DNA of 64,000 nt from Lepturacanthus savala (GCA_030544235.1 CM060478.1:7652227-7716226); one strand, 5' to 3'; counted from the stretch's first letter, positions 13,655 through 26,597 are shown. Notes: a model not told the origin generated them from the letters alone. A program made the numbers and translations.

Positions 13655-14530
13655 CATTAAAGTGACAGTTTGACATTTGGGGAAATACGTTTATTCACTG
13701 TGCAAGAATTAGATCAAAACCACTCTTATGTCTGTTATGTTAAATACGTAGATGAAGCCGGGAGGTGATTATCTTGGCATAAAGTAACTCTCGCTAATGA
13801 ACACGTGCGTGCTTAATCCATACAAAAATAGTAACGTGCAACACACAATTTCAGGGAAAATTCATGCTGCAACAGCGCATACTGTGCAACAGCACAACAC
13901 ACAACTCTAGAAAAACACAGACTATATTTTTACATTACTGTTGGTGTACAAATTAATTAATTTGTGAGTTTTAGAGGTGTGGGAGTGATGGCCACATGAC
14001 TAATGGAGGAAGTAGTACAAAACAGTAAATTTACCAATTTTTTTTTTTCAATAAATGCTTAGTTTGGTGTTGGTTCATGTTCAAGAGTCAAAAGTCATTT
14101 TTTGGCCCTAAAAGTTATGATCAAGTTTATTTATAGAGCACAACTACTAGTTAAAATTGAAGCTGCCTTTTAAAATATATTGCGTATATTATTTCACTTG
14201 CCCACAACCCAAGAATAGTTGTAATGCAGTAAAATAGTTCATTGCTAATCATCAATGCTAAGCCTTACATCGTGTGCTTCATCTGTAAATGTATCAGTCA
14301 CGTCGCTTTTACTTTTCCAAGATGGCGGACCTGCTCACTTCTATGCAGAAGCCATCGTGTTTCCGCTCCAGATGGTGTCGGTTCTGCTGCTTCCATCGGC
14401 CTTGTCTTGTAGTACTCTTTATGCTATGCTATGCTATGCTATGCTAAGCTAATCGCCTCCCAGCTCCAGCTTTAACACACAGAGTGGTTTCAATCTTTAA
14501 GCGTGTTTGCCCAGAAAGTTCAACTATATA
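13655..14530. mobile_element. Two partial copies of the TGCTAAGCTAA-family element
   Basis: 13655-13800 carries the inverted outer end (CAGTTTGACATTTGGGGAAA then TACGTTTATTCACT). 14290-14530 carries the inner part, including a five-fold ATGCT run (14420-14450) merging into GCTAAGCTAATCGCC. They resemble the fuller copy at 9378-9745 and lie between the stk32c 3' UTR and plac9. Confidence 0.5.
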
Positions 14531-16289
14531 TTTAACGCTATGTACTCTGATTGCATTAAAGAGCTTCTTTAAAGGGATATAAAGTAGCATCTTCCAAGTC
14601 AGCCAAAACACATTGATGATTGATTTGAATGGTCTCGATCCCTGCTGCTTCTTTTGCATGGACCTTTACAGTATAAGCCTGTTTTTGCAGAAGCCTGGAG
14701 CTTGATCCTTACCGGCTGATGTGTGCATGCACGAGCTTTTGGTAATCGCATCCCTCGATGCTCACCTGGTTATCACACAGTCCAAATCAGAGTATAACTG
14801 GCCTGCGTGACTGTTTCTGGACAGTGAGTTTTGTGATCATTAAACTGTAAAAAAAAAAAAATCATATAATCCCAGTGTTATATGGACGGCATGATATTTT
14901 TAGATGATATGCAGTATCCTTTGGCATCATGTAGGTTGTCCTAATGCTTTGTTCAAGTATACAGGCCCGTATCCTTGCTGGATGAATGGAATGAGGTCAG
15001 CAGATGTGTGTGTGTGCGTGCATATGTACGTGTGTGTGTGTGTGATACTCTGTTGTGGGTTTAAGTGTTGTCTCTGCAGCAAAGGAAGAAGAATATGGAA
15101 TTGGGGCAGGTGTTCACTTCACCCCAGTAGAGTATTTGCTGCATTACTAAAACTGAATGTCTCTCCATTTGTGGAAAAGAAAGCTCAGTTATTCCTAAGA
15201 CTCATTAAATCAGTCTACACACCATCAGAATTAACATAAGCCTGAAGTGGATGTGTAATTATATGTTAATCATTTGTAAATGGATAATAACTGATTTTGA
15301 CGGTTAATTTAAATGTAGCTTTTCTCTAAATTACAATGCTAATTTGCATTTTTAGCATTTGTTCCTGGATATCGGTGATAATTCCTAATTGGACAGTGCT
15401 TGCAAACCCTCCCGACATGTTTCTTTATGTGTTTAATGTTTTTGGATGCCGTTAGGTGTTTTCAAAAGGCAATGTGCTAGTGTTTGACCTGCAACAGCAT
15501 GTCTCCTATTCTACCGTTTTGTTTTTTTTTCCGATGGATGCTCCCGAGGCGTACCATACTGTAGATGTCTTAACTCTGTGGATACAGTTTGAAACTCTGT
15601 GCCCTGTCGAGAAAACAAATCAAGGAGAATAAAAATGTGATTTATTTCACTCCTTTCCTCCATGTGATCCTATTTTGCATAATGTTCTTGTGCTGCAGGA
15701 TTTTTTTTTTAAGGGGAAATCAGTGGAAAAAAAGAAAAAAAAGCCTCCGACTGGAACTGCTCCGTGTGTTTAAAAAAACATGCTGCTTTAACTGCTTTGA
15801 TAAAGAAATAAAACTCCTTCCAGTAATTCCATGTCTGTGTGTCTTTGCCGTTTTCACTCCCAGCACAGGGCGAAGGATTAAAAGGCACAGTTTGTCTGCA
15901 GGCAGTAGAGGGCGATGAAGAGCAGGGGTGGGGATTGACAGAGCAGCGATTCTTCAAAGTGAATTTAAGTCTTTGAACAGCGTTGTAAACATGAGCTGTG
16001 CCACTATTGTGTGCAGAAGCAAACAAAAAAACAATCTAGGGCTGAATCTAAGAGACAAGCAGTTACGGTATTAGTACGAGTAAATGATGCAAATGGCTTG
16101 AGCTTGTGCAAAAGTCCTCCTCCACTCAAAAATGTGAGCTTTGAGCTTCACTATGCAGAAATGATGTATATGCAGAGTTCTATACTATTTGAAACTGTTT
16201 TTACATTCATCTACTGAAAGTGGAAAAAATCAATTTTCAAGATCTTGAAGTCTGCAGTGTAAGTGGACATCTTGAAGTGTGACATATAT
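14531..16289. other. Spacer between stk32c and plac9, no gene seen
   Basis: AT-rich sequence with short GT runs (15006-15042), AATAAA words at about 15628 and 15807, and no open frame with a recognisable domain. The two AATAAA words could serve distal stk32c polyadenylation. Confidence 0.45.
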
Positions 16290-16831
16290 ATAGCTCTGGA
16301 AAAAAATAAGTGACCACTGCAAAATTATCAGTTTTTCCGATTTTACTACTTATAAAATTGGTATGTGTTTGGACTAAAGTATCATTTTTGTTTGAGTCTA
16401 TGACACTGACATCTACTGACATTTCCCCCAAATTCCAAATAAAAACATGATGGTTTAGAGCATTTATTTGCAAAAAAAAAAAAAAAAGACAAGTGGTCAA
16501 AATAATAATAATAATAAAAAAAAGACAATATTTTCAGACCTCAAACAATGCAAGGAAAGGAGATGAAATTCATTTTAAAACATAATATTAATGTTTACAC
16601 TTATGAAGAGTTCAGAAATCAATATTTGGTGTAATAACCTTTATTTTTAATCACAGCTTTCATGCTCTCCACTAGTCTTTACCATTGTTCTTGGGTGACT
16701 TTATTCCACTCCTGGTTCCTCCTTAAGCAGAATGAGGTGTTCATGTGTTGGAATTCAGCTGATGCTAGAATGGGATGGCTGGAATAGAAAAGTAAATGCA
16801 GTGGTCTCTTATTTTTTTCCAGAGCGCTATA
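16290..16831 (+). mobile_element. Tc1-like non-autonomous element, copy 1
   Basis: Terminal inverted repeats: TAGCTCTGGAAAAAAATAAG at 16291 and its reverse complement (CTTATTTTTTTCCAGAGC) at about 16808-16826, both flanked by TA-rich text. The inside has degenerate Tc1-family sequence without a reading frame. The right TIR ends about 140 bp downstream of the plac9 stop. A related copy in opposite orientation is at 19331-19880 and a degraded one at 51755-52141. Confidence 0.75.
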
Positions 16832-16832
16832 T

Positions 16833-16841
<9 letters not shown>

Positions 16842-16862
<21 letters not shown>
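16842..16862. repeat. TA microsatellite
   Basis: About ten TA units directly after the right terminal repeat of the Tc1-like element, possibly grown from its TA target site. Confidence 0.85.
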
Positions 16863-16863
<1 letters not shown>

Positions 16864-16969
16864 AATGTCTGGAAGGGATCTTTAAGATTTATCATGCAGG
16901 GTTGCACATTGAAACCAATGCGTTTAATCATTCAAAGTCCAAGTTCATGTCCCTCCATGGATGTGTGGT

Positions 16970-19900
16970 TTAGGACTGGGCCCTCTGCCCCGGGTCCTCC
17001 AGGATGTCTACAGGCGTTCCTGTATTGTCCAACAGGGGGCGCAACTTTGGGGCTTCGACAGCTTCCAGAAGAGCAGCCAGCTCTACCTCCAGCTTCTCAA
17101 CCGTGTCCTCCACTTTCTACAGGAGACAGAAGACATATTTGTGTGGCTGCCGTATAAATAATACATTAATAAGTTGTAGTATGAATAATAGAATCATCAC
17201 TCATGAATAATACAGCCACTTATTCATATGAATTATACAGTTGCCCAAAACAGCTTCGTAAGGCAAGGTCAGAGTAAGTCTGGGGCTTATCAGGCGGGAT
17301 GAATTTAGAGTTCATCAGCGTTTTGGGAGAAAGTCTAGAAATCCTGGTGGTGTTGCGCAGTAAGCGAGACGGGCTGTGGCTCCGAGCCACGGCTTTGTCG
17401 ACATGTTATCCATGAAAGGAAATGCTGAGGATTTTTTGGCAGACTCAGACGGAGAGAAAGCTGACATTTAATAATGAAGTTGACAACACCGGGGGGAAAA
17501 AAACATCACGAACCCAGGTGATTTCAAACCACTGCAGGCTGGAGGGGAGGTTTGGTTGGGGGGGGGGGGGGGGGGAAGAAAGAAATAAAACGTACCTTTT
17601 CCACTACATCCAGGCGGCCGTGAAGACTCGTGTGCTCCTGACAGGCACTCGAACGCACCGCTCGAGGCCGCAGGTCAGAATCGGGTCCTGAAAGCAGAAC
17701 AGGTGCATATTGAAGTTGTTGAACAGTATAATGTAAGTTTCTAACACCAAAGAAACTGCTGAAAATATAAAATAATAAGTATATAAAAAAAGTTAGTTAT
17801 TCTATGTTTAAAGAATATATTGATTTTAAGGAGCATTTCACTTAACCGCCATTTTAAAAAGGTATTAGAAACAATAATTAGGAACAAACTTTTCTATCTC
17901 TATCCATCTCAACACATTTAAACCAAAAACACAGCAGATAAACGAACCTGGTTCTTTGCTATATATAAAAACTCCAATTACAATGCGAAAAGGAAGCGTT
18001 TGATATTTGGGGAATTACTGTCACTGCTTTTTTGTCGAGAACCCGACGAGAAGCTTAATACGGCCTCTTACCTGGTAAAATAAATAGCTACAGGTTATCT
18101 CTGCTTACCATGAAGACGGCAAACCTCTATGTAACAAATTCCATTTGAATTTAGAAGAAGCGCATTTCCAATTATTGCTTCACGTGGAGTCGTCGGGACA
18201 ATTTACTGCAAGAAAAAGTACGAAATAAACAACCGGAACATCATCGGTGCTGACAAATGGATGCGGTGACACCTCTCTAGAACTCTAACGAGCGGAAAAT
18301 GACGTTTGATTTGATTGGAACTCGACTGTTTTCCAGAGGGTTTGACGCGTCCGTACCGTGAACGGTGCAGCCATGTGAGGAGCCGTACCGCTCCTGGTGT
18401 GAATTAAATCCAGCAGGGTGAGCGGGCCGCGTTCCCTCCCATCGCCTCACGTGTTGTGATTCCAATTATCCGCTCCGCTTTGAAGTCGACGCGTTCTCTC
18501 GCAGGACTCTGCCTCCTTCCCGACACCTTCTCGGTGGCTGCGGGCCAAGCTGCCATCGACAGCGTTTATACTTTATAAATGAGCGAAGCTGCCGCCCGTT
18601 TAGCGGCTGCTGCCAGCGGAGCTGTCGCCGCGGATGAAACATCATCGGCGCGCGCTGAGCTGAGCTGTTATTGGACGGTTAACGACACCGGGGCAGCGTT
18701 GGGTTGCATCAGAGCGGGTTTTGTCGACTTTATCCGTGCCGAGGCCGACTGCCAAACGACCAAACGCGGCTGCGGTTTCACCTTTTTTCTCTCTCTGCAT
18801 AAAAAAAAAAACACAGACCCGAGGTCGTTCTTGCCTGGTTTCAGCAAAAAAAAAACCCAAGAAGTTTGCTTTGACTGCCAACAGGCAATGAACTGGTGAC
18901 CTTCAGCGAGCCAAAATACCCCGATCTCTTTCCAACTGTGAAAAAAATCAAATAAACCTTGAACATGCTTTTCTTTATACGCACCGTGCCCTTTTTTAGG
19001 GGTTAAAAAACGCTGTTTTCTTGTTGACCGCATATCTAATACCTCCATTTCTCACTTTCTGGCATCTGTAACCTATTTTTCTCACGTTATTTGAAAAGAG
19101 AGCTTCGCTCAAGATGGAAATTCTACTTTCAGAACAAAAAGAACCCCAGGCTTTCAGTCTACTGTGACATTAACCAGACAGCGGACAGCTTCTTCCTTCT
19201 AAATTTCTGTACGAACACCCAAGACAAAAAGCTGTTAGTGAACAGATGCTTTTATGACTTCATTATTTTATTTAGTTTATCTTTTTGCCGTTTTCTTTGT
19301 CTCTTAAGAGAATGGGTCAATACAGGACTTACAGCTCTGGAAAAAAAAAATAAGAAACCACTGCATTTTCTTCTGAAATCAGCATCTCTACATGTATTCC
19401 AGCCATTCTATTCTAGCATCTGTTGAATTCCAACACATGAACACCTCATTCTGCTTAAAAAAGGAACCAGGAGTGGAATAAAGTCACCCAAGAACAATGG
19501 TAAAGGCTTGTTTAGAGCATTGCCAAGATGAATGAAAGCTGTGATTAAAAATAAAGGTTATTACACCAAATTAGTGATTTCTGATCTTGGTTTTTGCATT
19601 GTTTGAGGTCAGAAAACATGGATCTTTTATGTTATTTTAACCATTTGTGATTTATTGCAAATAAAAACACTCTTAAATGAGTGTAAATGATTCCTTTTGC
19701 TCAAACACATATGGGTCAGTGGTTGGCAAGATGATCCGCCTAGAATTGAACTTGATGGCACGTTTTGATTTTTTTTAGAGTTAAACTACCTGGTACCAGG
19801 TTTTCTATAAGTAATAAAAAAAAATCTGAAAAACTGATAATTTTGCAGTGGTCTATTATTTTTCCCCCAGAATTGTATTTTTTTCTACTGATCTCACACT

Positions 19901-22900
19901 GCAAACAACATCCTAATAAGTCATTTAGTCCTGCAGTGATCCTTAAACGCCTTTCTTCCTCAAGCAATAAAGCCTGTACTGGCAGAGGCTACTAGAAATG
20001 ATTCTCATCTCTTGTTGTGCACGTCTTAGCCCGCAGTCATGCCTCGGCATCGGGCTGCCTTGATTCTTTTGCAGAGATATCCCATGGAAACACTTAACAA
20101 GCTCCATTACACCGACCGGAGGGGCGGACGAGCGCGGTGAGCGCAGGAAACGGGCCAAGGAAAAGCACCGGATGGATGGAAGGTACAGTAAGAACCGTCT
20201 TTGTCAGATTTTCTCGCTGAGTGAGCAAAGCAGATGTCTGCCCCGGTGTGACCTCCGTGACGGAGGATTTTGTTTGAGCTCAGCCGGCCGCATGAATGAC
20301 TTTTCAGAGCTCACCTCTTTTGCTCTGACGGTGACAGACCAATTATCAAAACGTCTGCTGAACAGAGACGCCAGGTTATGAAAGTAGGATAGGCGGAAAT
20401 TCCCGGGAAAGGAGGGGGGGGGGGCACGGGGGACGTGACCCCCTTTAACAAAGTTGCCCTCCCCCCCTCAAAAAAAAAGTTATGTAAACGCAGAAATTAA
20501 TTTTAAATATTAATTAAATGCGCAATACAAACGTTACTAAATGTAAAACAATGCGTTTCCTAATTGTTGAAACAGTATGCCCCCCCCCATATTTCTCAAA
20601 GTTATTTCGTCCAGATGCTGTTTTTTCGACGGGGCTAACCGCTAATTTAAAAAAAATGATAAAAGCGGGATAGGCGGAAATCCCGGGAGGGGGGCACAGG
20701 GGGCGTAACCCCCCCCCCCCTTTTTATAATAAAGTTGTAAGTCTTTGTAAACAGAAAAAATAATAATATTAAGCTAATGTTAAATATATGCGCAACACAA
20801 ACGCTGCTGTAAAACAATGCGTTTCCATATTGTTGAGAAATTATGACCCCCCCCATATATATCTCAAAGTGGTTTCGTCCAATTGCTGTTTTTTTTTTTT
20901 CCTCCCCAACGGGCCTAACGGCTAATTTTGACAGTTAGCTCGTAGCTGACTATGTGGAAGAAACCATTCAAACTAATATGTAGAAGCCTGTAAGTCGTTA
21001 ATTTCACCACTTGTTCAACATTTGTCCAATAACAGCTTCTTTTATAACAGTCTGCTGGTTTACATCAGATGCTCGTTAACGAGCTTTAACGATGTAAGTT
21101 ATCAATTAGTGGCGGGAGGAGGGAACAGGAAGAAGAGTAGAAAGAGGAGGACGTGGATTTTCGTATTTATTCCCTCATTGATTCATGTTTTCATTTGTCC
21201 TATTTATAAATATAAATAAATATTAGCACTGCTATAGCTACTTCTATTACTTTTAACTCCATTGTGGAAAACATTTGAACATGCTGTGGGCTTAAACCTG
21301 CAAGACAATAGTGATGTATTGGTCCCGGTTCAAAGAGCTAGCTCTTTGCAGTTTTTTTTTTTTATGATTACTTTTTCTTTATTTTAATTTTGTTGTTGTT
21401 TGATGTTTTAGTGTTTTAATTTCTATTTTAATTTTGATTCAGTAGTTTTATTTATTAGTTATTTATTAGTTATTTTTTAGTTATTTTAATTTTAAATAAG
21501 TGTTTTTAGTGTTTAATAGTATAGTATTTCTTATTGATTATTTATTTCATATTAGTATTTCATATTTACTTACTTACTGTACTGAAACTTTACTGCATAT
21601 TGTCCCCCCTACAATGAAATAGGATTTTCACCCATGGAAAGGGGTGGTTTTCATAGTTGCATTGCACAAAAAAACAAAATGTGCTGCTGGTTTTCCGTTC
21701 TGCAAAAAAAAGAAAAGGGGGCTCAAAAATCCCCCAAACCGGAGCTGTGCTTCCACCCATGTGTGGACTAAGCGTGTGTTTGTGTGATCAGTGTCTACAC
21801 AGCACAGCCTGGGCTCCACAAGGGGAAAAAAAACTTCCAGGCAGAGATGGACGGATACAGGGATGTTCATGATGGATGCCTTACCCGCTGAGACTGCCAG
21901 AGCCCTGGTGAAAAAAAAGGAACGGCCATCCGTGTCTTCTGAAATAAACTGCAGATGCAGAACAGCTGACTGGCTGAAACGGTCTGTTCACACTTCCAAA
22001 ACAGCATGAAGGTATTTGTTCTCATTTCCTTTTTGCTTTTGTCCCGGCCTTGTATGAAGATGTTTTTTTTTTTCCTGTCAGAACGGTTCCAGGAGGTTGA
22101 GAAATCATATTGCAACCACACCCACACACAGTCGGCCCAAGAAAACACACAGCAGGAAAAACAAACACAAATAAGATGATCTAACTCACTGACATCACCC
22201 GAGGACAAAGGTGACTGTGTTTGTGTTTGTGTGCAGTTATGTTCACTGACGTGACTCTACAGGGGAGAAGGGAGTGTGCAGTCTAGTGCAAAATTGAGAA
22301 GTCGGTGCAGGACAGAGCAGTGATCATACAAACCGAGCTGTGGCCTGATGGAAAAACCACAAAGCAGCTTACAAGCATGATCAATGAGCCGTAAACTCCA
22401 TCCGTAAGACGTGTGTACTGAGTGCCAGCATGGGCAAAAAAGCAAAATAGAAAAAAAAGGCATACAATTTACAAATGCAGTGTTCCAGGCCACTCATTCT
22501 GTGCTGCACTGAGGTTCCGTACACTGGCTTTCAGTCTGCCAAAGAATCAACTTTAAAGTACTTTTTAAGTATATCTCTGATCTGCTGATCCCATATGAAC
22601 CATCCAGACCTCTTAGATGGTCTAGGATCAGGTCTTCTCTCTGTTCCCAGCGTTCAGTTTCTATGCCCTGCACATCTGGAGCAAACTCCCAGAGAACTGC
22701 AGGTCTGCTGCAACTCTCATTGTTTTTAAGTCAGAGCTGAAGACTTTTCTGTTTGCTGCTGCCTATTGCTGATGTCATTTCTTAATTATTTACCACTGCA
22801 CTGTAACTTTGTCATTATTTTTAATTAAAAATTTTGATTTTTCCCCTTTTAATCAACTGCTTTTATTTTTTTTTTTATTTTTAATTCCAATTTCTTGATT

Positions 22901-24068
22901 TTTAATCTTATTTATTTTTGTTAATTTTAAAATCTTCACCTTTTAATCAACTGTTTTTAAATTGTATCTTGATGCTTTTAATGTTTTATGTAAAGCACTT
23001 TGAGTTGCCTTGTTGTTGAAATGTGCTATACAAATCAACTTGCCTTGCTTTGACTGCTCTCTCTCTCGGACAGGCCTGATCCTCCTGTGCCGACCTGCTG
23101 TGAGCATTGAGCATTGGCGTTTTCAAGTCTGAATCTAAAGGCCAAATACTTCAGGGATGACAATTATTATTCATTGTCTCCATCACAGCCTTGATGAAAG
23201 AAAAGTTTCTCCTGACAGCAGAATGCTGCTCTCATGCGTCCTGATCTCTTCTCTCCCTCCCTGGCGTCTGCCCTCAGACAGTCCATCAATCACAAAATGA
23301 CAAACGACGACGCTGGGCCACGACAGCACTGCAATTTAAAAATCACACATAATTTTTTGACACCAGTAGAACGCCGTCTCCCTACGAGGCTGTATTCATG
23401 TGCTTTTTTTTTCTCTCAGTTGGCCATTCTTGCAGTATGAAGTCACTATAATTCACACTTGAGGCCATCACTCACAGATTTGGCTCGAGAGACCTGGCCC
23501 ACATTTTTTTGTGTGATTTTTTATTTTATTTTTTTTTTTTCCACTTGAGTTTCATGAAAATCCTGCTAAACAAAGCGACAAACAGAGCTTAGAAGCAGTC
23601 GCTGATGAAAACGCGTGAAGGAAAAAAAAGTTGTTGTTTGAAGCCGTAGCTGACATACATCAGATAAAGTGTAGCTGGAGCTGCGGTGAAATTAGTAACA
23701 GATGTGCTGGCGAGACGCCGAACACACATACACACACACACTTACATGTGTGTGTATGAACACATATGATGTCAGTTCAGTTTCATCCAGCCATTATCTA
23801 CACACACTTACACACATCTGTGAGGACTTATAAAACGTATTGCATATGCACAATGGGCTGATCCCAAGGACTGTACAATCTGTACAATACTGCATAGAAA
23901 AAAAAATATTTTCCACTGCAGCAGCATGTTTTTGTTCCTTCCTGTGTGACCTGTGACCCCTCCACCTTCCCTCCCTGCAGACCACGCCCAACAACATCTC
24001 TTACCTGCTGCGGAGTAGCCAATCAGGAGGAGGAGGAGTCCGACCGAGGCGGCGGAGGGTCGGATCAT
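16970..24068 (-). CDS. plac9: Placenta-specific 9-like small secreted protein
   Basis: Three minus-strand coding exons: 24005-24068, 17596-17687, 16970-17116. Phases agree (1, then 0) and the product is exactly 100 residues; human PLAC9 is about the same length. Exon 1 encodes a signal peptide: MIRPS, then a leucine-rich core GLLLLLIGYSAA. Exon 2 gives SSACQEHTSLHGRLDVVEK, which aligns with the Cys and RLDVMEE block I recall from human PLAC9. Exon 3 continues with a short amphipathic helix (KVEDTVEKLEVELAALLE) and a DILEDPG-like acidic tail. Donors are GTAAGA and GTACGT; the last acceptor is TAG. The function of PLAC9 is poorly known; a secreted role is inferred from the signal peptide. The 6.3-kb intron 1 holds a LINE tail, a duplicated GC-rich block and a Tc1-like element. 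tmem254, its neighbour in human, is 17 kb away. Confidence 0.88.
17029..17042 (+). promoter_or_regulatory. CTCF-core-like site inside plac9 last coding exon
   Basis: CCAACAGGGGGCGC matches the CTCF core CCASYAGRKGGCRC at all positions but one. On the minus strand it is the codons for a LRPLLD segment of plac9. Binding is not shown by sequence alone. Confidence 0.4.
17558..17576 (+). repeat. Poly-G run
   Basis: Uninterrupted run of G just beyond the donor of plac9 exon 2 (within intron 2 on the minus strand). Length may be unreliable because of homopolymer sequencing. Confidence 0.85.
19331..19880 (-). mobile_element. Tc1-like non-autonomous element, copy 2, inverted
   Basis: It begins CAGCTCTGGAAAAAAAAAAT and ends with GCAGTGGTCTATTATTTTTC followed by CCCCAGAATTG. 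Internal words match copy 1 in reverse: CATGAACACCTCATTCTGC, then AGGAACCAGGAGTGGAATAA. It lies in plac9 intron 1, 2.5 kb from copy 1, so the two could pair as a large inverted repeat. Confidence 0.75.
20386..20940 (+). repeat. Two-copy tandem direct repeat, unit about 281 bp
   Basis: Copy 1 starts GGATAGGCGGAAATTCCCGG at 20388 and copy 2 GGATAGGCGGAAATCCCGGG at about 20669. Each unit then has a G-run, GTAACCCCC or GTGACCCCC, an A-rich block, ACAATGCGTTTCC, a C-run with CATAT, TTTCGTCCA and GGGCTAACCGCTAAT or GGCCTAACGGCTAAT. No protein-coding signal. Lies in plac9 intron 1. Confidence 0.85.
21340..21600. repeat. AT-rich low-complexity tract
   Basis: Long T/A-rich stretch with repeated TTATTTATTAGTTATT words in plac9 intron 1. 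No gene seen. Confidence 0.7.
22525..23055 (+). mobile_element. 3' end of an L2-like LINE retrotransposon
   Basis: Broken frames include SLFPAFSFYALHIWSKLPEN and FKSELKTFLF, the typical last part of fish L2/Maui-type ORF2. It ends with GTAAAGCACTTTGAGTTGCC and GTGCTATACAAATCAACTTG, a characteristic LINE 3' tail. Truncated and inactive; in plac9 intron 1. Confidence 0.75.
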
Positions 24069-26597
24069 GGTGAAAAAGGGGGAAACCTGGCGAACAGCTG
24101 GCGTGTTTCTAAGTTTGCGGTAAAAAAAAAAAGGAGCGAAAGCCCCCCCAAAAGTCTTCAAACTCAGACTGAAAACCGAAGGATTTCTTTCCTCTTTCGT
24201 AACTCTTTCTCTCTCCCCTCGTTGCCCTGGGTTCCGCGCTCTTGTTCACTAATCTTCCCCTCCTCGGCTTGCTTGCGGCCAGTTTCCTAATGAAAACATT
24301 AGATGCAGAACAAAAAGCTCAGTATCTGGGAAGGGGCGGGAGGGATGAAACTGGGGTGGGGACTCGGATCTCAGCTCAGCCACAGACTTTCTGACTTTTA
24401 AGGAGGGAAATCTGGTTTTACTTAATTCATTATGCTGTGTAGGCTTTGTGTTACATTTGTGACCACTGGTATTTTCATGTAAAATAGCACATTTAAAAAA
24501 TTTTTTTATAAATAAAGCATAACCTAAAGGATTGTGGCAGACACAATACAAATGTATCCAATATTACACTCTTTTTGTGTTTAAAATAGAATATAAGAAA
24601 ATTCTGTGATGCATCAAATAGCACATTTCTATTTTAGGTGAAGTTGAAACAGCCTCTGCCTGATAGTTGCATTATTTAAACTTTATCCATCAATAAAAGA
24701 ACTGGAGGCTCTTTCTGGGAAAATCAGCCAGCGTGTTTGTTCGGTGGGAAGTCGCAGAAATCAAAATCAATTCAGCAGCAGAGAATGCCCTTTAAAATCA
24801 CATTGATTGGTTCCTGTTATTCCCACTGTGACTCACATACAGAATGTTAGGTAGTAAACATAGTTATCCTCATTAAGCCAGACCGTCTTCAGCCTCTAGC
24901 TCTGCTCACTCGTCTGGCCTCTTAAGCAGATCTGCAGGTTAAGCAGCAGAAAGCAAAACTGGAGGAAAAGTGAACGAAGGGATCAACGAGGAGAAGGAGA
25001 AACAGAAAACCCGCTTGTCTGTTGGGAGATTTAAAAAAAAAAAAAAGCAGTGATGGAGGTCAGGGACAGAAAGGTTGCTGCGTATGAAAAAAAAAATATT
25101 TCACACATGAACAACCTTGTTGGCGCTTGACTTATTACCAAAGTCACTGGAAACTCAAACCTCTGGGAAAAGACACAATAGATTACTTTAAAGGGAGGAA
25201 ATGTATTTAATAATTTATTAATTGGTTTAATGAGATTTAACATGCATTAATAAACAATGCTGTCTTGTGGCAGAGTTACCTGGATAAATGTTGTGTAGTC
25301 GCCCTCAAAGAGAATGTGATATTAAGATTTTAAAAGTTATTGAATTAGTTTATAAAGCATGCAGAGCAACTACAAAAAGAGATTAAAATTGTTAGTAAAG
25401 ATTTCATCCTGATAATCAAAATGTAAAAGCAACCAAAGCAATGAAATGGGGAACTAGTCTATATCATATATTTTTTATTGCATGCAGTCTCGTTAAAACC
25501 TGGCGCCTACATCACCCACAATGCTTCGGTCAAAGACTGCTGAAGTAACTCTCTCATCTCCAAAAAACACGTTTTATTCTTGTGGCAATATATATAGGAC
25601 ATTATAATAAGTTAACAGACTATTGTGTTAATTTCATTGGAGTTCACCTTTAGGGTAAAATCGGGGGGGGGGGGTATTAATATTATATAATCAATGCAAT
25701 TTACATCTCGACAGTGTCAATTTGTTTTCATATTCATTCCATAAACATTATAGAGATACATTAGAGGCCATAATTTTTTTTTTATTACAGGTCATTGTTT
25801 TATTTTATGCTATAAATGTTGTTAGGTCCTGATATTTTCAGTTGTATTGTGAAAACCACTCTGAGACTTTAATGAAAGGGAACATGAAACGGAATAATAC
25901 TAAATATAAATGTATGTCAAAGTTCAGAGGAAAGGTGACAAGCGTTGGTTCAAGTCCGGCCAGCAGACACACATGTCTACACGGCCACAGAGCGGGAGGA
26001 TCATGGCAGCCAGTCGACTGGCGTCACGCTGATCTGTGCTGTGACAGACTGCTGGAGGCCGGGTCACCTTCTCACCGTCTATTTCTGTACAACCCTCTAC
26101 TTTCTGCTGTCTATATGTCTGTTTGTGGTTCGATGTGATGCCCGCCAGTCATTTCGATGACCGATTGCTCTCGTAAGCGTAGAGAGATGAGTGACATCCC
26201 TGCAAACACCCTGACAGTTCAGGGTCTGAGACTTGTGTCTAGAAGCAATAAGGATTAAGTATTAGGTGAGGGGTTATAATAAGGGTTGGTAAAAGCTTTT
26301 TTATGCTTCAGGGAATGATAGTACGGTTCCTGTAAGGATTGTAAAAAAAAAAAAAAGCATGCTCATACTCTTCTATATGCACACTGCAGCTAATAAACTA
26401 TATGATATGGAAAGTACAACTTGCAGTCCTCCTCTATTAAAATGAAAGCTATAGACTGTGACCTTATTTAATCCGACCAGTTATATCCACTGGAACATCA
26501 CTAAAGCTCGTTGTAGCCAAAAACTGAGCTCAGCTCTCTGTGCTGGCTCATTCTGCCCCTGTTTAAGGAGCTAAATCTGATTTGGTGAGATGTGTCT

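Noticed and set aside
18480..18900. GC-rich stretch with a 106-codon plus-strand frame starting MSEAAARLAAAA
   Set aside because: Lies within plac9 intron 1 on the other strand. The alanine-rich start looks tempting, but the frame soon becomes poly-Lys/Asn low complexity, and no splice partners or domain are seen.
25940..26010. GGTTCAAGTCC, like a tRNA T-loop
   Set aside because: No acceptor stem or anticodon arm could be folded around it.
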